A stretch of 64,000 nt of DNA. It comes from Aureimonas mangrovi (GTDB lineage: Bacteria; Pseudomonadota; Alphaproteobacteria; Rhizobiales; Rhizobiaceae). Numbering within the stretch: position 1 is the stretch's first letter; each line of letters opens with the position of its first letter. Both the position numbers and the translations under genes were made by a program. Below the pieces are notes generated by a model. That model did no database searches, was not told where the DNA came from, and worked only from the letters and a program-made list of their open reading frames with translations. The stretch is taken from positions 124,001 to 188,000 of the forward strand of contig NZ_CP059692.1 of assembly GCF_014058705.1 (NCBI RefSeq), written 5' to 3'. This document shows, in pieces, positions 27,452 to 38,290 of the stretch.

Positions 27452-28933
27452 ATGCGCATCTTCACCGCCTCTCTGGCCACCGAGACCAACACCTTCTCGC
27501 CGGTGCCGACCGACCTCGCCTCCTTCAAGGCCGCCTTCTACGCCGGGCCGGGGGAGCATCCCGATACGCCGACGCTGTGCTCGTCGGTCGTGCCGATCCT
27601 GCGCCGGCGCGCCCGAGCCGAGGGCTTCACCGCGATCGAGGGCACGTCCTGCTGGGCCGAGCCGGCCGGCCTGATCCAGCGCCGGACCTACGAGCATCTG
27701 CGCGACACGATCCTCGCCGAGCTTCAGGCCGCGATGCCGGTCGACGGCGTTGTCCTCGGCCTTCACGGCGCGATGGTCGCGCAGGGCTACGACGATCCGG
27801 AAGGCGATTTTCTCCAGCGCGTGCGCGCGATCGTCGGACCCGAGATCCTCGTCGCGGCCGAGTTCGACCCGCATTCGCACCTGACGCCGCTGCGCGTGAG
27901 CCAGCTCAACCTGATGGCGGCCTTCGTCGAATTTCCGCACACCGATTTCGAGGAGCGGGGCGAGCATGTCGTCGATCTCGCCCTGCGCACGCTGCGCGGC
28001 GAGATCCGCCCGGTAATCTCCACCTTCGACTGCCGGATGATCACAATCTACCCGACGAGCCGCGAGCCGATGCGCTCCTTCGTCGACCGGCTGAAGGCGA
28101 TGGAAGGGCGGAACGGCGTCCTCTCCGTCTCCGTCATCCACGGCTTCATGGCGGGCGACGTGCCGGAGATGGGGACGCGCATCGTCGTCGTGACCGATGG
28201 CGCGAAGGCGGCGGGCGATGAACTGGCCGAGACGCTCGGCCACGAGCTCTACGCGCTGCGGCGCGAGACGGCGATGCCGATGCTGGACACCGAGGCGGCG
28301 CTCTCCCGCGCCCTCGAGGTTCGCGTCGCCGATACATCGAAGCCCGTCGTCGTCGCCGACGTCTGGGACAATCCGGGGGGCGGCGTGGCGGGCGACGCGA
28401 CCTTCATCCTACGCCGGATGATCGAACGCGGCATGACACGCGTCGCGGTGGCGACGATCTGGGACCCGGTGGCGGTCTCCTTCTGCCATGCCGCCGGCGA
28501 GGGCGCCGAGATCGAGCTGCGCTTCGGCGGCAAGTCCTCCCATCACGGCGGCGAGCCGATCGACGCGCGCGTCACCGTGATGCGCGTCGAGGAGGCCGGC
28601 TGGCAGAGCTTCCGCAACAGCCGGGTCACGCTCGGCCGCGCCGCCGTCGTGCGCCTCGCGGGCACCGAGATTGACGTGGTGCTGATCACCAGCCGCACGC
28701 AGACCTACGAGCCGACGATCTTCTCCAATCTCGGCGTCGACTTCGCGCACAAGGACATCCTGTTGGTGAAATCCACCAACCACTTCCATGCGGGCTTTGC
28801 GCCCGTGGCGTCGGAGATCCTCTACGTCGTCGCGCCGACGAGCTACCCGAACGATCCGGCCACCACCCCCTACCGCAAGGCGAGCCACGAGCTCTGGCCG
28901 CGCGTGCCCGACCCCCTCGGCCTCGAAGGCTGA
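27452..28933 (+). CDS. M81-family (microcystinase C, MlrC-like) metallopeptidase
   Basis: A 493-residue zinc enzyme of the MlrC family, whose prototype hydrolyses linearised microcystin. The N-terminal domain has the opening IFTASLATETNTFSPV, LGLHGAMVAQGYDDPEGD and the metal-site motif AEFDPHSHLT; the MlrC C-terminal domain has DVWDNPGGGVAGDATF and ends with the KSTNHFHAGF segment. No signal peptide, so it acts in the cytoplasm on imported substrate. It is followed by a peptide-type ABC importer, so a peptide or amide substrate is likely; the true substrate is unknown. Confidence 0.9.
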   Translation: MRIFTASLATETNTFSPVPTDLASFKAAFYAGPGEHPDTPTLCSSVVPILRRRARAEGFTAIEGTSCWAEPAGLIQRRTYEHLRDTILAELQAAMPVDGVVLGLHGAMVAQGYDDPEGDFLQRVRAIVGPEILVAAEFDPHSHLTPLRVSQLNLMAAFVEFPHTDFEERGEHVVDLALRTLRGEIRPVISTFDCRMITIYPTSREPMRSFVDRLKAMEGRNGVLSVSVIHGFMAGDVPEMGTRIVVVTDGAKAAGDELAETLGHELYALRRETAMPMLDTEAALSRALEVRVADTSKPVVVADVWDNPGGGVAGDATFILRRMIERGMTRVAVATIWDPVAVSFCHAAGEGAEIELRFGGKSSHHGGEPIDARVTVMRVEEAGWQSFRNSRVTLGRAAVVRLAGTEIDVVLITSRTQTYEPTIFSNLGVDFAHKDILLVKSTNHFHAGFAPVASEILYVVAPTSYPNDPATTPYRKASHELWPRVPDPLGLEG

Positions 28934-28970
28934 GGAACCGCCCAACCCAAGAGAAACAGGAACCGTTGCC

Positions 28971-30494
28971 ATGAAGAGAATGCTTCTTGCAGCCGGCGTT
29001 GCCGCCCTGATGGCCGGGACGAGCGGCGTCGCCCTCGCGCAGTCCGCCGGCGGTGTCCTGACGGTCGCCACGATCGGCGAGCCGCCGACGCTCGACGCCA
29101 TGCAGACGCCGACCGACATCGTGCTGACGATCACCCAGCATATGTTCGAGACGCTCTACACCTATGACGCGGAATGGCAGCCGAGCCCGCTGCTGGCCGC
29201 CGACATGCCGGAGATTTCCGAGGACGGCCTGACCTACCGCATCCCGCTGCGCCAGGGCGTGACCTTCCACGACGGCTCGGCGCTCGACACGGCCGATGTC
29301 GTCGCTTCCCTCGAGCGATGGATGGAGACCAACTCCAAGGGCCGCCAGGTCGCCGAGGTCGTCTCCTCCGTTGAGGCCGACGGCGAGGACACGGTCGTCA
29401 TCACGCTGAGCACCCGCTATTCGCCGCTGCTCGCGACGCTGAGCCAGGGTTGGGCGCCGATCCTGCCCTCCGAGACCCTGACCGACGGCGAGCTGACCCA
29501 GTTCGTCGGCACCGGCCCCTACCGGCTGCAGGAGCGCCGGCCCGACCAGTACACCCAGCTCGTGCGCTTCGAGGAGTATGTCTCGCCCGAGGGCGAGCCC
29601 TCCAACTATGCCGGCCGCCGCGAGGCGATCGCCGACGAGGTGCGCTTCGTTCCGGTGCCGGACGCCAACACCCGCGTCGAGGGCCTGCTCGCCGGCCAGT
29701 ACGACTATGCCGACGCCCTGCCCGTGAGCGCCTTCGAGCGTGTCGATGGCGCCTCCAACGTCACGCCGGTGATCTTCGAGAACGCCGGCTGGACCTCGCT
29801 GAACATGAACATGGCCGAGGGCCCGCTGACCAACAAGGCGCTTCGCCAGGCGGTGCAGGCGGCGCTCAATCCGAACGACCTGATGCTCGCCGCCTTCAAC
29901 GACGAGCGTTTCTTCGGCGTCGACGGCGCGCTCTATCCGGAGGGCTTCTTCTGGCACACCGAGGCCGGCGTCGAGCGCTACGGCGAGCCCGACCCCGCAG
30001 CCGTCACCGCGCTTCTGGAGGAGGCCGGCTACGACGGCACGCCGATCCGCATCCTGACCAGCCGCCAGTACGGCTTCCACTACTCCACCGGCGAGGTCGC
30101 GCAGGCCTATCTGGAGGCCGCCGGCTTCGACGTGGACCTGCAGGTGGTGGACTGGGCGACGCTAACGACGCGGCGCGCGGACCCGGCGCAGTGGGACATC
30201 TTCATCACCCACTCCAACTTCCCCGGCGATCCGACGACGCTGAACACCATCACCGACACCTATCCCGGCTGGTACACCTCCGACCAGAAGGCGGAGGCCG
30301 TGTCGGCCTTCCTCAACGCTGTCGGCGACGAGGACCGCTTCGCGGCCTGGGAGCGAATCCAGACCGTCATCTACGACGACGCGCCGCTGGTGAAGGTCGG
30401 CAACTTCAACGCGCTGGGCGGCCTTGCCGACGGCGTCTCCGGCTTCGAGCCGGCCTACTGGCCGCGCTTCTGGAACGTCACGCCGCGTAGCTGA
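28971..30494 (+). CDS. Peptide-type ABC transporter, periplasmic binding protein (SBP_bac_5)
   Basis: A 507-residue periplasmic protein with signal peptide (residues 1 to about 24, ending VALAQ). The SBP family 5 signature is seen in MPEISEDGLTYRIPLRQGV then TFHDGSALDTADVVASLERW, and further in GTGPYRL and NMNMAEGPLTNKALRQAV. Such proteins bind di/oligopeptides, opines, glutathione or nickel chelates. It begins 37 bases after the M81 gene and leads the transporter part of the operon. Confidence 0.9.
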   Translation: MKRMLLAAGVAALMAGTSGVALAQSAGGVLTVATIGEPPTLDAMQTPTDIVLTITQHMFETLYTYDAEWQPSPLLAADMPEISEDGLTYRIPLRQGVTFHDGSALDTADVVASLERWMETNSKGRQVAEVVSSVEADGEDTVVITLSTRYSPLLATLSQGWAPILPSETLTDGELTQFVGTGPYRLQERRPDQYTQLVRFEEYVSPEGEPSNYAGRREAIADEVRFVPVPDANTRVEGLLAGQYDYADALPVSAFERVDGASNVTPVIFENAGWTSLNMNMAEGPLTNKALRQAVQAALNPNDLMLAAFNDERFFGVDGALYPEGFFWHTEAGVERYGEPDPAAVTALLEEAGYDGTPIRILTSRQYGFHYSTGEVAQAYLEAAGFDVDLQVVDWATLTTRRADPAQWDIFITHSNFPGDPTTLNTITDTYPGWYTSDQKAEAVSAFLNAVGDEDRFAAWERIQTVIYDDAPLVKVGNFNALGGLADGVSGFEPAYWPRFWNVTPRS

Positions 30495-30521
30495 GGCGGC
30501 GTCCATCAAGGAGAAGAGGCG

Positions 30522-31472
30522 ATGTCCCGGTTGCTCGTCGCGTTCCTCAAGCGCGTCGCCGGCATGGCGGTTGTGCTGGCGCTCGTCGTCACAGTCGTGT
30601 TCGTGATCGTGCGCGTGACGCCGGGCGACCCGGCCGCCGTCATGCTCGGCTCGGACGCCACCCCCGCGGACATCGCCGCCCTTCGCGCGCGGCTCGGCCT
30701 CGACGCGCCGATCCTCGTCCAATACGGCCGCTTCGTCGCGGACGTCCTGCAGGGCGATCTCGGCCAGTCGATCTTCCTCGGCCAGCCGGTGACGACCGCC
30801 CTTGCGGCGCGCGCCGAGCCGACCTTCTTCCTCACGCTCTTCTCGATCATCATCGCGGTGTCGATCGCCCTGCCCGTCGGCATCCTGTCGGCGGTCAGGC
30901 GCGGCTCGCTGTTCGACCAGATCGTCGTCGGCATCACCATGATCGCGGCCTCGATCCCGAGCTTCTGGCTCGGCCTCGTCCTGATTCAGACCTTCGCCGT
31001 CTCGCTCGGCTGGTTTCCCGCCTCCGGCTACGGCGGGCCGGGCACGCCGTTCCTCGAGCGGCTGCAGCACCTCGTGCTGCCGGCCGTCGCGCTCGGCATC
31101 GTCAATTCGGCGCTGATCACACGCTTCACGCGCGCCGCCATGCTCGACGTCCTCGGCGAGGACTATGTGCGCACGGCCCGCGCCAAGGGCGCCAGCCCCG
31201 CGCGCGTGGTCCTCAAGCACGCCCTGAAGAACGCCCTCATCCCGATCATCACGGTGATCGGTCTTTCGATCGCGCTCCTGGTGGCCGGCGCCGTCGTCAC
31301 CGAGACCGTCTTCGGCCTGCCGGGCGTCGGCAATCTCGTGGTGCAGGCCGTCCTGCGGCGCGACTATCCCGTGATCCAGGGGGCGCTTCTCGTCGTCGCC
31401 GCGATCTACGTCGTCATCAATTTCGCGGTGGACATGCTCTATCTCGCGGTCGACCCGAGGGTGCGCTCGTGA
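30522..31472 (+). CDS. Peptide-type ABC transporter permease (DppB/GsiC-like)
   Basis: A 316-residue inner-membrane permease with six membrane segments. The first lies at about residues 9-31, and the periplasmic motif RVTPGDPAAVMLG is characteristic of DppB. The EAA-type loop is YVRTARAKGASPARVVLKHALKN, split near residue 210. The GTGA overlap with the next permease supports coupled translation. Confidence 0.93.
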   Translation: MSRLLVAFLKRVAGMAVVLALVVTVVFVIVRVTPGDPAAVMLGSDATPADIAALRARLGLDAPILVQYGRFVADVLQGDLGQSIFLGQPVTTALAARAEPTFFLTLFSIIIAVSIALPVGILSAVRRGSLFDQIVVGITMIAASIPSFWLGLVLIQTFAVSLGWFPASGYGGPGTPFLERLQHLVLPAVALGIVNSALITRFTRAAMLDVLGEDYVRTARAKGASPARVVLKHALKNALIPIITVIGLSIALLVAGAVVTETVFGLPGVGNLVVQAVLRRDYPVIQGALLVVAAIYVVINFAVDMLYLAVDPRVRS

Positions 31473-32329
31473 CCCTGCTTTCGCTTTCCTCGCCCTTCGC
31501 GAACGGGCTGCGGCGCTTCCTCGGCAACCGCGCGATCCTGTTCGGCGCGATCATCCTGACGGTGGTCGTCCTCGCCGCCCTGCTGGCGCCCCTCGTCGCG
31601 CCCTACGCGCCGAACCAGCTCTCGATCGTCAACCGGCTGAAGCCGCCGTCGGCCGAGCATTTCTTCGGCACCGACGAGTTCGGCCGCGACATCTTCTCGC
31701 GCGCCATCCACGCGGGCCGCGTGTCGCTGTCGGTGAGCCTCGGCGTCGTCGCCATCGCCACCGTCCTCGGCGTCTTCCTCGGCCTGATCGCCGGCTATTT
31801 CCGCCGCCTCGACGCGCCGATCTCGCGCCTTCTCGACGCGATGATGTCGTTTCCCGACATCCTCCTCGCCATCGCGCTGGTCGCGGCGCTCGGCCCCTCG
31901 CTCGTCAATGTCGTGATCGCGCTCGGCATCACCTACGCGCCGCGCCTCGCCCGCATCGTGCGCGGCTCGACGCTCGTCCTGCGCGAGCTTCCCTATATCG
32001 AGGCCGCCGTCGCGCTCGGCCTGCCGACATGGCAGATCCTCCTGCGTCACGTCCTTCTGAACCTCGCCTCGCCGATCCTGGTGCAGGCGACCTTCATCTT
32101 CGCCACCGCCATGCTGGCCGAGGCCAGCCTGTCCTTCCTTGGCGTCGGCGCCTCCTCCGACACGCCGACCTGGGGCACGATGCTGGCCTCGGGCCGCGAA
32201 TACATGAACAACGCGCCCTGGCTAATGCTCTTCCCCGGTCTTGCGATCGTCTTCGCCGTCCTGTCGCTGCAACTCGTCGGCGACGGCCTGCGCGATCTCG
32301 TCGATCCGCGCCTCGCAAGGGAGGTCTGA
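31469..32329 (+). CDS. Peptide-type ABC transporter permease (DppC/GsiD-like)
   Basis: A 286-residue second permease beginning with GTG in a four-base overlap with the first. The motif HFFGTDEFGRDIFSRAIHAGRVSL (split) at about residues 65-90 and the C-terminal PTWGTMLASGREYMNNAPWL are typical of DppC. The EAA loop is EAAVALGLPTWQILLRHVLLN. It completes the membrane channel. Confidence 0.93.
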   Translation: MTLLSLSSPFANGLRRFLGNRAILFGAIILTVVVLAALLAPLVAPYAPNQLSIVNRLKPPSAEHFFGTDEFGRDIFSRAIHAGRVSLSVSLGVVAIATVLGVFLGLIAGYFRRLDAPISRLLDAMMSFPDILLAIALVAALGPSLVNVVIALGITYAPRLARIVRGSTLVLRELPYIEAAVALGLPTWQILLRHVLLNLASPILVQATFIFATAMLAEASLSFLGVGASSDTPTWGTMLASGREYMNNAPWLMLFPGLAIVFAVLSLQLVGDGLRDLVDPRLAREV

Positions 32330-32333
32330 TCCG

Positions 32334-34124
<1,791 letters not shown>

Positions 34125-34260
34125 GGCGCCGGGGCCGTCGCGTTCTTCACGGGGAACGTCGCCCGCCCGCTTTGCCGGAGGCGATCGCCGGTCCTATGAT
34201 GGCCGGTGCGCGGACATCGGCGCGCCGAAGAATGCGTGCCCGGCCCTCCCGCGAGTTGCC

Positions 34261-35154
34261 ATGTTTCTCTCCGTCTTCGACCTCTACAAGATCGGCATCG
34301 GGCCTTCGAGCTCGCACACGATGGGGCCGATGACGGCCGCAGCGCGGTTCCTGGAGGAAATCCTCACCGGGTCGTGGCCCCGCCCAGCCGGAGCGGAGCT
34401 GGACGCCGGGCTCGACGCGATCTGGGGCGCGATGAAGGGGTGCGTCGAGCGCGGGCTGACGCAGGAGGGCGTGATGCCCGGCGGGCTCAAGGTGCGCCGC
34501 CGCGCCCGCCAGCTTCATCTCAAGCTGCAGGAGGAGCGCGGCCGCAACACGCCGAACCCGCTGGGCGCCACGGACTGGCTGTCGCTCTACGCGATGGCCG
34601 TCAACGAGCAGAATGCCGGCGGCGGACGCGTCGTCACTGCGCCCACCAACGGAGCGGCGGGCGTCGTGCCGGCCGTCCTCAGCTACTGGCTGCAGTTCTA
34701 CCCGAAGGCCGGCATGGAGGACGTGCGCGATTTCCTCCTCACCTCGGCGGCGATCGGCGGGATCATCAAGCATAACGCCTCGATCTCGGGCGCCGAAGTC
34801 GGCTGCCAGGGCGAGGTCGGCTCGGCTTCGGCGATGGCCGCCGCCGGCCTCTGCGCGCTGATGGGCGGAACGCCGGAGCAGGTCGAGAACGCGGCCGAGA
34901 TCGCGCTCGAGCATCATCTCGGCATGACCTGCGATCCCGTCGGCGGCCTCGTGCAGATCCCCTGCATCGAGCGCAACGCCTTCGGCGCGGTGAAGGCCGT
35001 CACCGCCGCCTCGCTCGCCATGCGCGGCGACGGCACGCATTTCGTCGCCCTCGACGTCGCCATCGAGACGATGCGCCAGACGGGCCTCGACATGAACGAG
35101 CGCTATAAGGAGACGAGCCTCGGCGGGCTCGCCGTCAATGTCGTGGAGTGCTGA
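34261..35154 (+). CDS. sdaA: L-serine ammonia-lyase with a large in-frame internal deletion
   Basis: A 297-residue form of an enzyme normally about 455-470 residues. The first 24 residues keep the family N terminus with the serine-binding loop PSSSHT (residues 15-20). The sequence then jumps at about residues 38-45 ([19 protein letters not shown]) directly into the alpha domain, so about 160 residues of the beta domain are missing. The three cysteines expected for the [4Fe-4S] cluster remain (182, 224 and 235), as does the C terminus [12 protein letters not shown]. The frame is intact. It may be an inactive remnant or a trimmed enzyme. It lies 136 bases after the transporter in the same direction. 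Confidence 0.8.
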   Translation: MFLSVFDLYKIGIGPSSSHTMGPMTAAARFLEEILTGSWPRPAGAELDAGLDAIWGAMKGCVERGLTQEGVMPGGLKVRRRARQLHLKLQEERGRNTPNPLGATDWLSLYAMAVNEQNAGGGRVVTAPTNGAAGVVPAVLSYWLQFYPKAGMEDVRDFLLTSAAIGGIIKHNASISGAEVGCQGEVGSASAMAAAGLCALMGGTPEQVENAAEIALEHHLGMTCDPVGGLVQIPCIERNAFGAVKAVTAASLAMRGDGTHFVALDVAIETMRQTGLDMNERYKETSLGGLAVNVVEC

Positions 35155-35161
35155 CGCGGCC

Positions 35162-35575
35162 CTAGGCCAGTTCGAAGCGGATGTCCTGCGCGCCCTTGTA
35201 GAGCGTCATCGGGCCGAGCTCGGTGAGCTTGTCGAGGTTCGAGGTGATCGTGATGAAGTGGTTGCCGGCGAGCTGCCCCATCTTCGAGGCGAAGTGAACC
35301 CCGCCATAGGCGAGCAGGATCTCGGTCTCGCTGATGCCGCCCGGGTAGAGAATGATCTGTCCCGGTGCCGGATAGCTGGTGTGGTTCTCGTAGCCGACGC
35401 CGAAATCGCGATCGCCGAGCGGGATCCAGAGGCCTTCGCCGCTCCAGCGCACATGCACGATCTGCCCGGCGAACGGCATCGCCTTCAGGAAGGCCTCGCA
35501 GGTCTGCGGCGCCCGCTCCGTCTCGAGCACGGCATCGAAGGTGAAGGGGCCGGCGGTGATCCGGAGCTGGGTCAT
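35162..35575 (-). CDS. DUF3830 (cyclophilin-like fold) protein
   Basis: A 137-residue cytoplasmic protein resembling DUF3830, a family with a cyclophilin-like barrel. Recognisable parts are FDAVLETERAPQTCEAFLKAMPF, the central VRWSGEGLWIPLGD, and PAPGQIILYPGGISETEILLAYGG. No catalytic role is established for the family. It converges on the sdaA-like gene with seven bases between and is probably functionally tied to the preceding amino-acid/peptide cluster. Start at 35575. Confidence 0.75.
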   Translation of the reverse strand: MTQLRITAGPFTFDAVLETERAPQTCEAFLKAMPFAGQIVHVRWSGEGLWIPLGDRDFGVGYENHTSYPAPGQIILYPGGISETEILLAYGGVHFASKMGQLAGNHFITITSNLDKLTELGPMTLYKGAQDIRFELA

Positions 35576-36125
35576 GGGCTGTCGTGTCCCTGAAGGCGCG
35601 GGCCTGAAGGCGGCCTTGGTTCTCTCAAGGCCCGATGCTCGGTTTTAAGATCCGGGAGCGTCTTCGTGCGAGACGATGCGACGCTTTCGCGGGGAATTAT
35701 GCGTTATCGCGCCTGCAATGACCCGACGCGGCCGATCCGCGCAAGGTCGTATCGAGGCGCCGCGTGCTCGGCATCGGCTAGCGGGAGGAGAAGGTGCACG
35801 AGAGGGCCAGCACCGGACGCTTCGCGACACGCGCGGCGACGACCAGTGCGATGCAGTAGGGCTGCGTCACCATGCCGATCACCGGGTCAAAGATGCTGAC
35901 CAGGCCTCAATCGACTGTCACGGCTTAACTATCGGGCTTCCCTGAACAATCAGGGGAATTGGTGCCCAGGAAAGGACCGTGGCCGGATCGACAAAAACGC
36001 CTGCGAAATAGGGGTTTACGTACTTGCGTCGGAAGGTTTGTAGCACACACGTGTGGCCTTGATAACCCTGCCTAAGTTGTGGTGAGCGATGCTATGGTAG
36101 CGCCATCGAGTCGGCGGGACCCCTT
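35576..36125. other. Gene-poor junction between core chromosome and the island
   Basis: This 550-base stretch holds the left 75-bp attachment repeat (35903-35977). Left of it a minus-strand frame of 31 codons (35778-35873, starting MVTQPYCIALVV) may be a gene remnant, but nothing supports it further. Right of the repeat is AT-richer DNA leading to the AbiJ-like gene. No RNA gene was recognised. Confidence 0.5.
35903..35977. repeat. Left attachment site (attL) of the tRNA-Leu island
   Basis: 75 bases from GGCCTCAATC to AAAGGAC are identical to 49154-49228. The last 18 bases match the 3' end of tRNA-Leu (including CCA), and the others are tRNA downstream sequence with a small CCCTGA/TCAGGG hairpin. 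No tRNA 5' part is present here. Confidence 0.92.
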
Positions 36126-36956
36126 ATGCTTCGACGTGAAATGACATTTGAGCAGGCCGAAGGCATCGACGCTCTGCCGTCCCAGCTTGAGCGTGGACAC
36201 ATTACGTCAGTCATCCGCGCCCGCTTGTGGCACGCACTCTACCAGAGCCTACAATCGTCATCCACCTTCCAGAGTGGATACCGCCGCGTCTCACCACGAT
36301 GGCAAGTGGCACTGCTGGACATGTATGTCCGTAAGTTCGGCGTCTTCTCCGACACTGTCACAGACAGGTTGGATAGACATGCCGACCGCCTTAAGCCGGT
36401 CTACGAGAATGGAAAGCCGCACATCGTCCTTGGTGTAACCGAATGGTTGCTCCGATCTTACAATGCTCGCGGGTTCACGTCGGCCGTGGCGTCCATTCTG
36501 GTCGAAGAGCGCTCCGCATATCGTTTAGTAGACGATCACGATATTGTGCCGCTGGCATCTGACGAGGAGGGGCAGGCTCTCCTAGGAGCTCTCACTGCAT
36601 TGGACAGCGCCAATCTGCAAGGCGCACGCACCCACCTCAAGGCCGCTGCTCACGCCGCAGCACTCGGCAGTTTCGCGGACAGCGTGCGGGAGAGCATGCA
36701 AGCTATTGAGTCGGCCGCGCGATCCCTTACGGGCTCCTCGAAGTTTTCCGATGCGTTGGCCACGGTCGAGCAGGAGCGGCGGCTTCACACTGCATTCAAG
36801 CGCGGCCTAACATCCCTTTATGGGTACTCCAGTGACGAGGAGGGCATCCGGCATCCGCTGCTTGAAAACGGCGATGCAGCGGTAAGCGAGGCGGATGCTA
36901 TATTGATGCTTGGCATTTGCGCATCCGCAGTCACCTACTTGCTTAGCCACAGGTAG
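36126..36956 (+). CDS. AbiJ-like abortive-infection candidate (HEPN-type C-terminal domain)
   Basis: A 276-residue soluble protein. The N-terminal part (about 1-120) resembles the AbiJ N-terminal domain 4 type. The C-terminal half has the recurring pattern of these defence proteins: AHLKAAAHAAALGSF-like helix, DSVRESMQAIESAARSLTG, FKRGLTSLYGYSSDEEGIRHPL and a final helix AILMLGICASAVTYL. The RH in GIRHPL sits where HEPN-like RNases carry catalytic residues. A role in anti-phage defence by toxic RNA cleavage is inference from family and location at the island edge. Codon use is clearly less GC-rich than in the core genome. Confidence 0.55.
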   Translation: MLRREMTFEQAEGIDALPSQLERGHITSVIRARLWHALYQSLQSSSTFQSGYRRVSPRWQVALLDMYVRKFGVFSDTVTDRLDRHADRLKPVYENGKPHIVLGVTEWLLRSYNARGFTSAVASILVEERSAYRLVDDHDIVPLASDEEGQALLGALTALDSANLQGARTHLKAAAHAAALGSFADSVRESMQAIESAARSLTGSSKFSDALATVEQERRLHTAFKRGLTSLYGYSSDEEGIRHPLLENGDAAVSEADAILMLGICASAVTYLLSHR

Positions 36957-37197
36957 GCTCGTCCGGTTCTCGACTTCACCACGGGTCCCGTATGCGACAC
37001 ACCGTATCACGAGGGAGCGGAGGCGAGTTTCCCCCCGGTACCCCACCCCGCCCGCGCACCCACGGAAAAGCTCGGGGGTATGCCCCGGCGAGCGCAGTGG
37101 AGTGACTTGGCGCCAGCCGTAGAGCTAGGTCCCACCCGGTCGATCCCCTCGCCGCCGTGAAGGAAGATGCCATCGGGCCGCAGCGCAAGGGGCAGGC

Positions 37198-37395
37198 ATG
37201 GACGAACGATTGGTGGCGGCTCTGGACCAGATGGACAGGCGGATCCAGAACGTCTTTTCGTTCCTTCAAAGCGTGGACCCCGAGCGGCCCGCAGACCCGG
37301 AGGCTTTGCACGAGGCTATCCACGATGCCGCCAACGTGGCAGCGAGCGTGAGGGCGCTGCGCCGGTTGATGCGAAAGGTGATGCCAAGTCGATAA
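37198..37395 (+). CDS. Small helical protein of unknown function
   Basis: A 65-residue protein of mixed charge, mostly predicted helical (LVAALDQMDRRIQNVFSFLQ; ALHEAIHDAANVAASVRALRR), with no cysteine or membrane segment. AAGGGGC lies about six bases before the ATG. No family is recognised. It lies between the AbiJ-like gene and the resolvase on the same strand. It may be a small regulator or antitoxin-like partner, but nothing specific shows this. Confidence 0.45.
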   Translation: MDERLVAALDQMDRRIQNVFSFLQSVDPERPADPEALHEAIHDAANVAASVRALRRLMRKVMPSR

Positions 37396-37479
37396 TGGCG
37401 GGTAGAGCGCTCATGGTAGGCGATAGCTGAAGTTCGTGATCGCATCCGTCGAGGGCAACAGGCGCGCCAAGATGCATAG

Positions 37480-37592
37480 TGTCCGCTAGGGCATACCGTA
37501 GCGGACAGCGCGAAGGCGTCGTGCTCGGCGTCCGTTAGGGTTGACATCGCCCATTCGGACATGCATTTATTCGGACAATGCTCTTTCGGACA
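37480..37592. repeat. Cluster of CGGACA/TGTCCG motifs upstream of the resolvase gene
   Basis: A perfect 9-bp inverted repeat, TGTCCGCTA (37480-37488) and TAGCGGACA (37499-37507), is followed by three direct copies of TTCGGACA at 37554, 37570 and 37585, spaced 16 and 15 bases. All share the CGGACA core. The block ends 22 bases before the resolvase ATG, so it could be a recombination site or autoregulatory operator. Confidence 0.65.
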
Positions 37593-37613
37593 CTCACGGA
37601 AGGACCGTCCGCC

Positions 37614-38255
37614 ATGGCCACCATCCTCTACGCTCGCGTCTCCACCTCGGAACAGACCCTCTCTCATCAACAGACCCAAGCGGAAGCCGCGGGGTTTACC
37701 TTCGACCACGTGCTTGCGGACCATGGCGTCTCCGGGGTGGCGGTGAAGATGAAGGATCGCCCCGAAGGCCGGCGCCTCTTCGACATGCTGCGGCCCGGAG
37801 ACACCCTTGTGGTGCGCTGGGTGGATCGCCTCGGGCGAAACTACGAGGACGTGACGGACACTATCCGCGAGTTCATGCGACGAGGTGTCACCATCCGCAC
37901 CATCATCAACGGGATGGTCTTCGACGGACAGGCCAAGGACCCCATGTCGGCGGCCGTACGGGACGCGCTGGTGGGTTTCATGGCCGCCATGGCGCAGGCC
38001 CAGGCGGAGGCCACGAAGGAAGCGCAGAAGGCCGGCATTGCGGCTGCCAAGGCGAAGGGCGGTGAGGAAGGCGGGGTCTATCGAGGCCGCAAGCCCAGCT
38101 TCACGGCGGACCAAGTGGCGGCCGTTCGGGACCTTCTCGGCAAGGGCTTGGGCGTGGCGGAGGTTTCGCGGTCCACCGGCCTCTCCCGCCAGACCATCTA
38201 CCGCATCAAGGACGACCCGGCCGGAGCCAGTAAGGCGCTTGAGGTTTGGGCTTGA
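37614..38255 (+). CDS. Serine recombinase of the resolvase/invertase family
   Basis: A 213-residue small serine recombinase. The catalytic serine is residue 10 in YARVSTSEQ, with Arg-8, and the family signatures LRPGDTLVVRWVDRLGRN and IREFMRRGVTIRTI follow. The C-terminal DNA-binding part is a Hin-like helix-turn-helix (LGVAEVSRSTGLSRQTIYRI). It could resolve dimers or invert a segment; no inverted target pair was identified. ATG 37614 is chosen because it places the catalytic motif as in the family; the frame opens at 37578. Upstream repeats may be its binding sites. Confidence 0.9.
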   Translation: MATILYARVSTSEQTLSHQQTQAEAAGFTFDHVLADHGVSGVAVKMKDRPEGRRLFDMLRPGDTLVVRWVDRLGRNYEDVTDTIREFMRRGVTIRTIINGMVFDGQAKDPMSAAVRDALVGFMAAMAQAQAEATKEAQKAGIAAAKAKGGEEGGVYRGRKPSFTADQVAAVRDLLGKGLGVAEVSRSTGLSRQTIYRIKDDPAGASKALEVWA

Positions 38256-38290
38256 AGGGACGCTGACGGCGCACCCCGGGGAGTTTCCAG

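Noticed and set aside
35778-35873. 31-codon minus-strand frame next to attL as a truncated gene
   Set aside because: Too short and without family support; island integration would not explain its truncation given the strand.
36957-37197. Additional gene between the AbiJ-like gene and the small helical ORF
   Set aside because: Frames here are short, Pro/Arg-rich and without ribosome-binding sites or family resemblance.
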